Assembly (NCBI RefSeq): GCF_034259325.1
Contig: NZ_JAXIVS010000006.1
Location: 372,001-436,000, forward strand
Direction: 5' to 3'
DNA from: Hyalangium ruber
Lineage (GTDB): Bacteria; Myxococcota; Myxococcia; Myxococcales; Myxococcaceae
DNA: 64,000 nt
The notes below the pieces were generated by a model. It was not told the origin of the DNA. It saw only the letters and a list, made by a program, of their open reading frames with translations, and made no database searches. This document shows positions 17,848-26,561 of this stretch, one piece after another. Both the position numbers and the translations under genes were made by a program. Position 1 is the first letter of the stretch; each line of letters opens with the position of its first letter.

Positions 17848-18044
17848 GTACTGAGCCTCCTGAAGGGGCGGTGCGCTGGCACGGCCCCGGTCGACTCGCC
17901 CCCCCGGCGGGACGAGATTCCTGCCCACCCAATGGGCGGGTGTTGACGGGTTAGCAGAGCGTGCGACCCAGGGTCAACGCGTACACCGCTCCCGGTGTGC
18001 CCACTCGGGCCGCGCGTCAGCTCGTTCCATGCCTGTTGCATTTC

Positions 18045-18073
18045 TTGACCCGGTGGGAGGCGGCGCGTATTTT
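18045..18073 (+). promoter_or_regulatory. Predicted sigma-70-type promoter of the dcw operon
   Basis: TTGACC (18045-18050) and TATTTT (18068-18073) are separated by exactly 17 bp, in an otherwise very GC-rich region. Transcription would start around 18080, about 85 bases before the mraZ start codon. Confidence 0.7.
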
Positions 18074-18083
18074 CCGCGGCCCG

Positions 18084-18113
18084 GTGGCAAGAAGTGGCAA
18101 GCAGTGGCGAGAA
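18084..18113 (+). promoter_or_regulatory. Three 10-bp-phased GTGGC repeats, probable MraZ operator
   Basis: GTGGCAAGAA, GTGGCAAGCA and GTGGCGAGAA stand directly end to end. MraZ of other bacteria binds short direct repeats (TGGG-type in E. coli, AAAGTG-type in mycoplasmas) spaced one helical turn apart upstream of mraZ, and regulates its own operon. The copies here lie just downstream of the predicted -10 box, where a bound MraZ ring would block transcription. Identification rests on spacing, position and core similarity. Confidence 0.65.
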
Positions 18114-18163
18114 ATCCCATGCCGGGGTGGGGCGGTGGCTCGCTCTGAGGGGAAGCGCTCCGC

Positions 18164-18613
18164 GTGTTCCGAGGCGTCTATGAGCACCAGATCGACGCGA
18201 AGGGGCGCACCAGCCTCCCGGCCCGGCTGCGCGAGACGCTGGTGGGCGCCTACGACGAGCGGCTCATCCTCACCACGGCGTTGGATCCGTGCCTGCACGC
18301 CTACCCGGTGCGGGAGTGGGAGGCGCTGGAGAACGCGCTGGGCAAGCGCAACCCCATGGAGCCAGGGGTGAAGACGCTGATGCGCCTCTACGTGGCCAGC
18401 GCCCAGGAGTGCCCGCTCGACAAGATGGGGCGGGTGCTCATCCCGCCGCCGCTGCGCTCGCACGCGGGGCTGGAGAAGGACGTGGTGTGGGTGGGGATGG
18501 TGAAGGTGATGGAGGTTTGGAGCCGCGCTGGCTGGGCCAAGGCCCAGGAAGACGCGCGTGCCGCGGTGGACTCGGCGGACGTGGCGCGAGTGCTCGCGGA
18601 GCTTCGGCAGTAG
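18164..18613 (+). CDS. mraZ: MraZ, transcriptional regulator of the dcw cluster
   Basis: The 149-residue product has the two SpoVT-AbrB-like halves of MraZ, each with the DxxGR-type signature: [14 protein letters not shown] near the start and [13 protein letters not shown] around residue 87. The length is normal for the family (about 140-150). The start is GTG 18164 behind GAGGGG. MraZ forms rings that bind phased repeats upstream of its own gene, matching the repeats at 18084-18113. It is the first gene of the operon. Confidence 0.95.
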   Translation: MFRGVYEHQIDAKGRTSLPARLRETLVGAYDERLILTTALDPCLHAYPVREWEALENALGKRNPMEPGVKTLMRLYVASAQECPLDKMGRVLIPPPLRSHAGLEKDVVWVGMVKVMEVWSRAGWAKAQEDARAAVDSADVARVLAELRQ

Positions 18614-18659
18614 CCAATTTCTCGACGGCGCAAGGAAAACCCGTGAGGGTGGGGACAGT

Positions 18660-19043
18660 ATGAACTGGATGTCGGAGGCAAGGCAGAGCACCGAAGTGGT
18701 CGCCAGCGGCGACCGCGTGGAGACGTTGATGCTGGAGGGCGAGTTGGGCGAGCGGGAGCTGGCACAAGTGTCCGAGGAGCTCTTCCGCCGGCTGCAGCGC
18801 GGGCTGCGGCAGATGGTGCTCGACTTCAGCGAGGTGCCGCACCTGAACTACCGCGGCGTGAAGCTGCTGGTGGGCAGCGCCGAGTCGTTCCGCCGGGCCG
18901 GTGGCGACGTGAAGCTGGCGGGCCTCTCGCCGTACCTGGCCGCCATCTTCCGCGCGGCGGGCGCGCACGCCAGCTTCGAGATGTATCCGCACATGAACGA
19001 TGCGCGAGCCGCCTTCGCGCTCTCTCGGGCGCCGTTCGTCTAG
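18660..19043 (+). CDS. STAS-domain protein inserted between mraZ and rsmH
   Basis: A 127-residue protein from ATG 18660, behind a purine-rich GAGGGTGGGG site; the reading frame upstream of this ATG overlaps mraZ and is not used. It has the anti-sigma-factor-antagonist (STAS) fold pattern: a hydrophobic strand with [16 protein letters not shown] (residues about 57-72), followed by helix AESFRRAGG and strand VKLAGLS. At the site where SpoIIAA-type proteins have the phosphorylated Ser (DSxG), this protein has NYRG, so it should not be controlled by Ser phosphorylation. STAS proteins usually bind switch-kinases or lipids. Its place within dcw suggests a role in division or envelope control, but no partner kinase is visible in the window. 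Confidence 0.85.
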   Translation: MNWMSEARQSTEVVASGDRVETLMLEGELGERELAQVSEELFRRLQRGLRQMVLDFSEVPHLNYRGVKLLVGSAESFRRAGGDVKLAGLSPYLAAIFRAAGAHASFEMYPHMNDARAAFALSRAPFV

Positions 19044-19054
19044 GACGCGCTTCC

Positions 19055-19960
19055 TTGGCCTTCAGCCACCAGACCGTCCTGCTGGAAGAGACGGTGCAGC
19101 TGCTGCAACCCGGAGCGGGCAAGGTGATCATCGACGGCACACTGGGTGGCGGTGGCCATACGGAGGCGCTCCTGGCTCGGGGCGCCACCGTCATTGGCGT
19201 GGACCGCGATCCGGTGGCGCTCGCCGCCGCCACCTCCCGGCTCGGTGCCCAGGAGCGCTTCCAGGCGCGCCAGGGCAACTTCGGGGAGCTGCTCCGGGTG
19301 GCCGCGGATGTGTTGCCGGTGGACGGGGTGCTGGTGGATCTGGGTGTGTCCTCGCCCCAGCTGGACGAGGCCGAGCGCGGCTTCTCCTTCAACAAGGACG
19401 GGCCGCTGGACATGCGCATGGGCGCCGAGGGGCGCACCGCCGCGGAGCTGATCGCCGAGGAGGACGAGCGAGAGCTGGCCCGCATCATCTATGAGCTGGG
19501 CGAGGAGTCCTTCTCGCGGCCCATCGCCCGCGAGCTCAAGCGCGCCCTGCCCACGCGCACGCTGGAGGCCGCCGAGGTCGTCAAGCGCGCGGTGCCGCGC
19601 AAGGCCTGGCCCAAGCGCATCCACGTGGCGACCAAGACGTTCCAGGCGCTGCGCATGGCCGTCAACGGCGAGCTGGAGGCGCTGGATGCGCTGCTGTCCG
19701 CGCTGCCCACGCTGCTCAAGGTGGGCGGGCGCGCGGCGGTCATCTCCTTCCACTCGCTCGAGGATCGCAAGGTGAAGGAGGCGTTCCGCGCGCTGGTGGG
19801 CGCCTGCCGCTGCCCGCCGGGCCTGCCGGTGTGCGCCTGCGGTGGCCAGGGCGACTTCGCCGCGGTCACGAAGAAGGCCGTCTCCGCCTCGGAGGTCGAG
19901 CTGGAGGCCAACCCCCGTTCTCGTAGCGCGCACCTGCGCGTAGTGGAGAAGATCCGATGA
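19055..19960 (+). CDS. rsmH: RsmH, 16S rRNA (cytosine-1402-N4)-methyltransferase
   Basis: A 301-residue SAM-dependent methyltransferase (MraW), using a TTG start at 19055, 11 bases after the STAS stop. Motifs seen: HQTVLLEE at the N-terminus, SAM-binding DGTLGGGGH (about residue 27), [15 protein letters not shown] and the C-terminal [12 protein letters not shown]. It methylates C1402 of 16S rRNA in the P site. Near the C-terminus a Cys cluster ([12 protein letters not shown]) may be a metal-binding site, as in many homologues. The stop overlaps ftsL by ATGA. Confidence 0.95.
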   Translation: MAFSHQTVLLEETVQLLQPGAGKVIIDGTLGGGGHTEALLARGATVIGVDRDPVALAAATSRLGAQERFQARQGNFGELLRVAADVLPVDGVLVDLGVSSPQLDEAERGFSFNKDGPLDMRMGAEGRTAAELIAEEDERELARIIYELGEESFSRPIARELKRALPTRTLEAAEVVKRAVPRKAWPKRIHVATKTFQALRMAVNGELEALDALLSALPTLLKVGGRAAVISFHSLEDRKVKEAFRALVGACRCPPGLPVCACGGQGDFAAVTKKAVSASEVELEANPRSRSAHLRVVEKIR

Positions 19961-20352
19961 CCCAGGTGAATTCGCGCAATGCCGTGTCGGTGGGTCGCGT
20001 GCTGGTACATCTGTTGCCGGCGGTGCTGCTCTTCGCCCTGTTCGCCGCGGTGGGCATCCTCCACGTCACCAGCCGGGTGCTGGTGGTGGACATGGGCTAC
20101 CGGCTGTCCAAGGCCGAGACCGAGAGCCGCACGCTGACGCGCGAGAACGATCGGCTCAAGCTGGAGCTGGCCACGCTCAAGGCGCCCACGCGGCTGGAGA
20201 AGCTGGCCCGGGAGCAGCTCGGCATGGCGATGCCCGCGGGCTCGGCGGTGGTGGCGCTGCCTCCGGAGCTGCCCGGCGCCAAGCGCAATGGCCGGCCCGA
20301 GGCGCGCACCCCGGCTACCGTGCGCGTGGCCGAGCGGGGGAACGCTCGGTGA
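19957..20352 (+). CDS. ftsL: FtsL-like division protein
   Basis: A 131-residue bitopic protein: a short cytoplasmic N-terminus, one transmembrane helix (about residues 17-40) and a periplasmic coiled coil ([27 protein letters not shown]) with a conserved [16 protein letters not shown] segment. The basic, Pro/Ala-rich C-terminal tail (about 100-131) is longer than in E. coli. The position between rsmH and ftsI and the topology identify it as FtsL, which with FtsB and FtsQ recruits and activates FtsW-FtsI. Sequence alone is weakly conserved in this family. Confidence 0.85.
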   Translation: MTQVNSRNAVSVGRVLVHLLPAVLLFALFAAVGILHVTSRVLVVDMGYRLSKAETESRTLTRENDRLKLELATLKAPTRLEKLAREQLGMAMPAGSAVVALPPELPGAKRNGRPEARTPATVRVAERGNAR

Positions 20353-22367
20353 AGGATCTCAAGGCCTCGCGGGCTCCGGAGTCCAACACTCGCTGGCTGA
20401 AGCTGCGGGTGATGCTGCTGGGAGGGCTCTTCCTGAGCCTCCTGGCGCTGGCCTTCGGTCGCGCCGCGTACCTGCAGATCCACCAGGGTGACAAGCTGAA
20501 GGATCTCGCCCGGGACCAGTACGTCCGGCAGATCGAAATCCCCGCCCGTCGCGGCGACATCTTCGACCGGCGCGGTACGCCGCTGGCTCAGAGCGTGGAG
20601 GTGGACTCCATCTGGGTGGACCCCTCGATGCTGGAGGACGTGCGCAAGGCCTCGCGCGCGATGGCCAAGGCGCTGAAGCTCAACGCCGGGGAGAGCGAGG
20701 ACCTGCAGGCGCGGCTTCAGCGGGGCAAGCGCTTCGCGTGGGTGAAGCGCCAGGCGAAGCCTCAAGAGGTGGAGGCGGTGAAGGCCCTCGGGCTGTCAGG
20801 GCTGGGCTTCACCAAGGAGCCCAAGCGCTTCTACCCGCAGCGGGAGCTGGCCGCGCAGGTGGTGGGCATGGTGGGCACCGACGGGCGCGGCCTGGAGGGG
20901 CTGGAGCTGGCCTTCAACGACGAGCTGTCCGGGCAGAACTCGCGCCTGTCGGGCTTCCGCGACGCCAAGGGGCGCAAGCTGCTGGTACAGGGCTCCTCGG
21001 ACCCCATCGAGCAGGAGGGCGCCTCCGTCACGCTGACGCTGGACCGGCACCTGCAATACGTGGCCGAGAAGGCGCTGGGGCGCGCGGTGGAGGACGCCAA
21101 GGCGGTGGCAGGCACCGTGGTGGTGCTCGATCCGAAGACGGGCGAGCTGCTCGCGCTGGCCAACAACCCGCGCTTCAACCCCAACACGCCCGAGTCCCTG
21201 CAGCGCGACACCCTGCGCAACCGCGCCGCGCTGGACGCCTTCGAGCCAGGCTCGACGATGAAGGCCTTCGTCGTCGCCGCCGCGCTGGAGGAGAACGCCA
21301 TCCGCGCCGATGAGCCCTTCTTCTGTGAGAACGGGGCGTGGAAGATCGGCCGCCACACCATCAACGACACCCACTCCTACGCCTGGCTCACGGCCAAGAG
21401 CATCCTCCAGGTCTCCTCCAACATCTGCTCGGCCAAGATTGGCCAGGCGCTGGGGCGCGAGCGGCTGGTGCGCTACTACCAGGCGTTCGGCTTCACCGAG
21501 CGCACGGGCCTCGCGCTGCCCGGCGAGGGCAAGGGCGTCATTCCCTTCCCCAAGGCCGAGGTGGCGCTGGCCACCCAGTCCTTCGGCCAGGGCATGACGG
21601 CCACCGCGGTGCAGATCGCCGCCGGCTACGGCGCCCTCGCCAATGACGGCGTGCTGATGCGGCCCTATCTCGTCTCCAAGGTGGTGGACCCAGACGGGGT
21701 GGTGCTGCTCGAGAACCGCCCCACCGAGATACGCCGCGCCGTGTCATCCAAGGTGGCACGTCAGGTGGTGAACATGCTCGAGAGCGTGGTGCTCAAGGAA
21801 GGAACCGCTCCGAAGGCGGCCATGGAGGAATACCGCGTCGCTGGAAAGACGGGCACGGCGCAGAAGGCGGATCCCGTTGCTCGGGGGTACTCCGACAAGC
21901 GGATCGCTTCCTTCATTGGTGTTGTACCAGCCGAGAATCCGCGCGCCGTCATACTCGTAGTGGTGGACGAGCCGAAGACGGACGTGTACGGGGGACTCGT
22001 GGCTGCCCCCGCCTTCAAGGAAATCGCTACCGCCGCCATGGCGCACCTGGCCGTGCCGCCATCGCGCACGGTCACGCCAGAAGTGGCGGTAGCGCCGGTC
22101 GCGCCCCCGGTGGTGAAGGCCTCTCCCAACCCCAAGCCCGCCCCCGCAAGGCCCGTCGTGGCCGAGCAGGCGGTGGAGGGGGACGGCACGGTGCGAGTGC
22201 CGGATGTTCAGGGACAGGCTGGGCGCGAGGCCGTGGTGAAACTGCTCGCCGCGGCGCTGGAGCCACAGTTGTTGGGCAGTGGACGCGTGGTATCGCAGAC
22301 CCCCGCCGCCGGTGCGCTGGTGGAAAAGGGGGCACGGGTGACGCTGGAGCTGGCGGCGCGGCCATGA
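20349..22367 (+). CDS. ftsI: Penicillin-binding protein 3 (FtsI) with a C-terminal PASTA domain
   Basis: A 672-residue septal transpeptidase beginning with GTG 20349 (GTGA overlap with ftsL). It has an N-terminal membrane anchor (about residues 19-40), a PBP dimerisation domain (RRGDIFDR) and the transpeptidase motifs: SxxK at Ser302 (GSTMK), SSN at 356-358 and KTG at 500-502. The C-terminus adds a PASTA domain (VRVPDVQGQ... GARVTLEL), absent from E. coli FtsI but found in Gram-positive division PBPs. A Pro-rich linker (about 565-605) joins the two. It crosslinks septal peptidoglycan with FtsW. Confidence 0.95.
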   Translation: MKDLKASRAPESNTRWLKLRVMLLGGLFLSLLALAFGRAAYLQIHQGDKLKDLARDQYVRQIEIPARRGDIFDRRGTPLAQSVEVDSIWVDPSMLEDVRKASRAMAKALKLNAGESEDLQARLQRGKRFAWVKRQAKPQEVEAVKALGLSGLGFTKEPKRFYPQRELAAQVVGMVGTDGRGLEGLELAFNDELSGQNSRLSGFRDAKGRKLLVQGSSDPIEQEGASVTLTLDRHLQYVAEKALGRAVEDAKAVAGTVVVLDPKTGELLALANNPRFNPNTPESLQRDTLRNRAALDAFEPGSTMKAFVVAAALEENAIRADEPFFCENGAWKIGRHTINDTHSYAWLTAKSILQVSSNICSAKIGQALGRERLVRYYQAFGFTERTGLALPGEGKGVIPFPKAEVALATQSFGQGMTATAVQIAAGYGALANDGVLMRPYLVSKVVDPDGVVLLENRPTEIRRAVSSKVARQVVNMLESVVLKEGTAPKAAMEEYRVAGKTGTAQKADPVARGYSDKRIASFIGVVPAENPRAVILVVVDEPKTDVYGGLVAAPAFKEIATAAMAHLAVPPSRTVTPEVAVAPVAPPVVKASPNPKPAPARPVVAEQAVEGDGTVRVPDVQGQAGREAVVKLLAAALEPQLLGSGRVVSQTPAAGALVEKGARVTLELAARP

Positions 22368-22418
22368 GACCGCACCAGCCCAGGCCCCGGGCTTGCAGTT
22401 GCGTGTGAAGGGGAAAAG

Positions 22419-23942
22419 ATGAAGCTGACGGATGTCCTCGCAGGGTGTGGAGCCGAGCAGATCTCGGGCGGTCGTTCCTCGGTGGATGTCACTGGGGTGA
22501 CGCAGGACTCGCGGCGCGTGAAGGCCGGCGACCTCTTCGTGGCCGTGCCGGGGACGAAGGAAGACGGGGCCCAGTACGTGGGGGAGGCGGTTTCCCGCGG
22601 CGCGGTGGCCGTGCTCTCCGAGAAGCCGGTGCCCTCCTCGCAGGTGCCATTCTTCAAGGTGAGCAGCTCTCGCAAGGCGCTGGCGCTCATCGCGGCGAAC
22701 TTCTACGGGCGGCCCGCGCAGCAGCTCACGCTGCTGGGCGTCACCGGTACCAACGGCAAGACGACGACCAGCTACCTGCTGGAGGCGATCAGCACCGCGG
22801 CCTACTCGTCCACGGGCGTCATCGGCACGCTGGGCTACAAGGTCGCCGGGCGCACGGTGGAGCTGGCCAACACCACGCCGGACGCGCTGGAGCTGCACCG
22901 CATCCTTCGGGAGATGGTGGACTCGGGCGTGGAGACGGTGGTGATGGAGGTGTCGAGCCACGCCCTGGTGCAGGAGCGGGTACACGGGCTGACCTTCAAG
23001 GCGGCGGCGTTCACCAACCTGAGCCGGGACCACCTCGACTACCACAAGGACATCGAGGAGTACTTCCAGGCCAAGCGCCGGCTGTTCGGCGAGCACCTGT
23101 CGCCCACGGGCGTCGCGGTGGTGAACGGGGACGACACGTACGCCGCTCGCATCTACAACGAGCTGCGCGGCCAGAAGCGCATGGCGTGGAAGTTCAGCCG
23201 CCTGGGCGCTGGGGAGATCTCCGCCACGGACGTCTCCTACTCGCTGCAGGGCATCAAGGCGACGCTGAAGACGCCCGCCGGTGACATCCCGGTGAAGAGC
23301 CGGCTGGTGGGGCCGCACAACCTGGAGAACATCCTGGCGGCCGCGGGCGTGGCGCTGGGAGCGGGCATCGCCCGGCGCGATGTGCAGACGGGCATCGAGC
23401 GCATGGGCAAGGTGGCCGGCCGCATGGAGCGCGTGGAGAACTACATGCCGGGGCCCGCGCCCGCGGTGCTGGTGGACTACGCGCACACGGACGACGCGCT
23501 CAAGCGCGCGCTGGAGGCCTCGCGCTCGCTGGCCAAGGGCCGCGTCATCGTCGTGTTCGGCTGCGGCGGGGACCGGGACAAGGGCAAGCGCCCGCTGATG
23601 GGCACGGCGGCGGCCGAGGGGGCAGACCTGGTCGTCGTGACCAGCGACAACCCGCGCACCGAGGATCCGGAGGAGATCATCTCGCAGGTGACGCCGGGCC
23701 TGGAGAAGGGCGGCCTGCGCCGCATCTCCGCGGGCAAGGCCAAGAGCGGCGAGAAGGGCTACCTGGTGGACGCGGATCGCCGCGCCGCCATCGAGTCGGC
23801 CATCGGCCTGGCGACCGCGGACGACGTGGTGCTCATCGCGGGCAAGGGCCACGAGACGTACCAGATCATCGGCTCCGAGAAGCGGCAGTTCGATGACCGG
23901 GAAGCGGCGACCAAGGCCCTGGCGAGCCGTCCTCCCGCCTAA
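22419..23942 (+). CDS. murE: MurE, UDP-MurNAc-L-Ala-D-Glu:meso-DAP ligase
   Basis: A 507-residue Mur ligase with ATP loop GVTGTNGKTTTSYLL, central-domain signature SSHALVQERV and, in the C-terminal domain, DNPRTEDP (about residue 410), the arrangement linked to meso-diaminopimelate selection rather than lysine. It adds the third residue of the stem peptide in the cytoplasm. ATG 22419 follows AAGGGG. The gap of 51 bases after ftsI is the largest in the 5' half of the operon but contains no terminator. Confidence 0.95.
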   Translation: MKLTDVLAGCGAEQISGGRSSVDVTGVTQDSRRVKAGDLFVAVPGTKEDGAQYVGEAVSRGAVAVLSEKPVPSSQVPFFKVSSSRKALALIAANFYGRPAQQLTLLGVTGTNGKTTTSYLLEAISTAAYSSTGVIGTLGYKVAGRTVELANTTPDALELHRILREMVDSGVETVVMEVSSHALVQERVHGLTFKAAAFTNLSRDHLDYHKDIEEYFQAKRRLFGEHLSPTGVAVVNGDDTYAARIYNELRGQKRMAWKFSRLGAGEISATDVSYSLQGIKATLKTPAGDIPVKSRLVGPHNLENILAAAGVALGAGIARRDVQTGIERMGKVAGRMERVENYMPGPAPAVLVDYAHTDDALKRALEASRSLAKGRVIVVFGCGGDRDKGKRPLMGTAAAEGADLVVVTSDNPRTEDPEEIISQVTPGLEKGGLRRISAGKAKSGEKGYLVDADRRAAIESAIGLATADDVVLIAGKGHETYQIIGSEKRQFDDREAATKALASRPPA

Positions 23943-23968
23943 GCGAAGCGCGACGCGCCGGACTGCTC

Positions 23969-25372
23969 ATGGCCGCTCAATTCTCCGACGAAGAGGTGGT
24001 GAAGGCGACCGGCGCGAGCCGGCGCCTCGGCAACGCTCCGACGGTGTACTCGGCGGTCTGCACGGACACGCGAGCGCTGACGCCGGGCTGCCTCTTCGTG
24101 GCACTGCAGGGTGAGCGCTTCGACGCGCACACCTTCCTGTCGCAGGCTCGGGCGGGTGGAGCGGCCGGCGCGGTGGTGCGGGATGACCGCACGCTGCCGC
24201 CGTTGCCGGGGACCTTTCCCCTCTACGCGGTGGAGGACACGCAGGCGGCCCTGGGCGCGCTGGCGCGCTTCCACCGTCAGCGCTTCCGCATCCCCGTGGC
24301 GGCGGTGGGCGGCTCCAACGGGAAGACGACGACCAAGGAGATGGTGGGCGCCATCCTCGCCACGCGCGGGTCGGCGCTGAAGACGGAGGGCAACCTCAAC
24401 AACGAGGTGGGCGTACCGCTCACGCTCTTCCGTCTGGAGCCCACGCACGTGGCGGCCGTCATCGAGGTGGGGATGAACCACCCCGGTGAAATCACGCGCC
24501 TGACGCGCGTCGTCCAGCCAGACGCGGGCCTCATCACCGTGGTGCAGCCCGAGCACCTCGAGGGGCTGGGCAGCATCCAGGGCGTGGCGGAGGCGGAGGG
24601 CGAGCTGTTCCGCGAGCTGAGCCCCGAGGCGGTGGCGGTGGTGAACCTGGATGACCCGCTCATCCCGGGGCAGGCGACGCGCTCGAAGGCGCGCAAGCTC
24701 ACCTTCGGCCGGGCGGAGGACGCGGACGTGCGGCTGGTGAAGGTGGCGACGCTGGGGCGCGAGGGCCTCATCGCCATGGTGCGCCACGCGGGCAAGGACT
24801 GGCCGGTGCGGCTGCACTTCATCGGCGAGCACAACGCGCTCAACGCCACCGGGGCCTTCGCCACGGCGCTGGCGCTGGGCTACTCGCCCGAGGAGTGCGT
24901 GAAGGGCCTGGAGACGGCGCGGCCGTACTCGCGGCGCCTCAATGTGGTGGACGGGCTGTACGGAATCACGGTGGTGGACGACTGCTACAACGCCAACCCC
25001 GCGTCGATGACGGCGGCGCTGGACACGTTGCACACGCTGGTGCCGGCGGGTGGGCGCGCGGTGGCGGTGCTCGGGGACATGTTGGAGCTGGGCCCCGGCG
25101 AGCTGAGCGAGCATGAGGCGCTGGGCACGGAGGCGTCCGGCAAGGCGCAGCTCGTGGCCTTTTTCGGCCCGCGCTCGAAAGAGGGTTTCCAGGCGGCCAA
25201 GAGCCTGGGTGACGCGGCGGCGCACTTCGTGGACGTGGCGCCGCTGCTGGACTGGCTGAAGCCCCGGCTGAAGGCAGGAGATGTGGTCCTGGTGAAGGGC
25301 AGCCGAGGCATGAAGCTGGAGCGGGTGGTGGCGGCCCTCACGGGCGCCGCGGCACCCGGAGGTGCTCACTAG
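23969..25372 (+). CDS. murF: MurF, UDP-MurNAc-tripeptide:D-Ala-D-Ala ligase
   Basis: A 467-residue Mur ligase with ATP loop VGGSNGKTTTKEM (about residue 111), VGMNHPGEI, and the C-terminal-domain motif VVDDCYNANPASM. It adds D-Ala-D-Ala to the UDP-MurNAc-tripeptide. The stop overlaps the mraY start by one base. Confidence 0.95.
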   Translation: MAAQFSDEEVVKATGASRRLGNAPTVYSAVCTDTRALTPGCLFVALQGERFDAHTFLSQARAGGAAGAVVRDDRTLPPLPGTFPLYAVEDTQAALGALARFHRQRFRIPVAAVGGSNGKTTTKEMVGAILATRGSALKTEGNLNNEVGVPLTLFRLEPTHVAAVIEVGMNHPGEITRLTRVVQPDAGLITVVQPEHLEGLGSIQGVAEAEGELFRELSPEAVAVVNLDDPLIPGQATRSKARKLTFGRAEDADVRLVKVATLGREGLIAMVRHAGKDWPVRLHFIGEHNALNATGAFATALALGYSPEECVKGLETARPYSRRLNVVDGLYGITVVDDCYNANPASMTAALDTLHTLVPAGGRAVAVLGDMLELGPGELSEHEALGTEASGKAQLVAFFGPRSKEGFQAAKSLGDAAAHFVDVAPLLDWLKPRLKAGDVVLVKGSRGMKLERVVAALTGAAAPGGAH

Positions 25373-26550
25373 TGCTGTTCCTGCTGTACGAGTGGATCAA
25401 GGACACGGAAGCGGGCCGGATCCTCAACTTCCTGCGCTACCCCACCTTCCGCATCGTCGCGGCGGGGATGTTCGCGCTGGTGATGGGGATGCTGATTGGC
25501 CCCAAGCTCATCGCGCGCCTGCGCCTGAAGCAGCATGGCCAGAGCAACGTGCGCGAGGACACGCCGGACTCGCACCAGAAGAAGAAGGGCACGCCCACCA
25601 TGGGCGGCCAGCTCATCCTGCTGTGCATCGGCACGGGCACGCTCCTGTTCGCGGACCTGAAGAGCCGCGCCGTGTGGGTGATGCTGCTGCTGACCTTCGG
25701 CTACGGCTTCATCGGCTTCCTGGATGACTGGCTCAAGCTGTCCAAGCGCAACTCCAAGGGGTTGGCCGGGCGTAAGAAGATGCTGCTGCAGACCTTCTTC
25801 TACCTGGTCGCCATCTTCGGGTTGATGTGTACGTGGACGAAGGCGGACGGCTCCTTCGGCCCCACGCTGCTCATCAGCACCAAGTTGACGCTGCCCTTCA
25901 TCCCGTCGCACTGGTTCAGCCCGGACCTGGGCTGGCTCTACGTGGTGTTCGGCTGGTTCGTGATTGTGGGCACCTCCAACGCGGTGAACCTCACCGACGG
26001 TCTGGACGGCCTGGCGATTGTGCCCACCATCATCGCCGCCACCACCTTCGCCATCCTCTGCTACGTGGCGGGCACCACGCTGCACATCGCCGACTCGCAG
26101 ACGGTGAACGGGGTGTCGCGCATCGTCGCCACGCCGCTGTACCAGTACCTGGGCATCCTCCAGGTGCCGGGCGGCGCGGAGCTGGCCGTGTTCTGCGCCA
26201 GCATCGTGGGCGCGGGCATCTCCTTCCTCTGGTTCAACACCTACCCGGCCTCGGTGTTCATGGGCGACGTGGGCTCGCTGGCGCTGGGTGGCGCGCTGGG
26301 CGGGCTGGCGGTGCTCTCGAAGAACGAAGTGGTATCGGCCATCATCCACGGCATCTTCTTCGCCGAGGCCCTGAGCGTGATGATTCAGGTCATCTCGTTC
26401 AAGACGACGGGCAAGCGCGTCTTCAAGATGGCCCCGGTGCATCACCACTTCGAGCTCAAGGGCATGGCCGAGCCGAAGATCATCGTCCGTTTCTGGATCG
26501 TCGCCATCTTGTGTGGCGCCGTGGCGCTGCTGTCCCTGAAGCTGCGCTAG
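25372..26550 (+). CDS. mraY: MraY, phospho-MurNAc-pentapeptide transferase
   Basis: A 392-residue polytopic membrane enzyme forming lipid I from UDP-MurNAc-pentapeptide and undecaprenyl phosphate. It has about ten hydrophobic segments, the acidic motifs GFLDDWLKL and NLTDGLDGLA, the loop motif FMGDVGSLALG, and the HHHFELKG motif near the end (HHHFE), all MraY hallmarks. Start is GTG 25372, overlapping the last base of the murF stop. The central loop around residues 215-265 is somewhat longer than in E. coli (392 versus 360 residues). Confidence 0.95.
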   Translation: MLFLLYEWIKDTEAGRILNFLRYPTFRIVAAGMFALVMGMLIGPKLIARLRLKQHGQSNVREDTPDSHQKKKGTPTMGGQLILLCIGTGTLLFADLKSRAVWVMLLLTFGYGFIGFLDDWLKLSKRNSKGLAGRKKMLLQTFFYLVAIFGLMCTWTKADGSFGPTLLISTKLTLPFIPSHWFSPDLGWLYVVFGWFVIVGTSNAVNLTDGLDGLAIVPTIIAATTFAILCYVAGTTLHIADSQTVNGVSRIVATPLYQYLGILQVPGGAELAVFCASIVGAGISFLWFNTYPASVFMGDVGSLALGGALGGLAVLSKNEVVSAIIHGIFFAEALSVMIQVISFKTTGKRVFKMAPVHHHFELKGMAEPKIIVRFWIVAILCGAVALLSLKLR

Positions 26551-26561
26551 GAGTTTCAGCC

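Larger units (their letters stand above)
17848..18163. other. Intergenic region between lipoprotein gene and mraZ
   Basis: This 316-bp region carries the leftward lipoprotein promoter (not located) and the rightward dcw promoter with its phased repeats (listed separately). A GGGCGGG stretch near 17935 and a GC-rich block fill the rest. No additional gene was seen. Confidence 0.6.
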
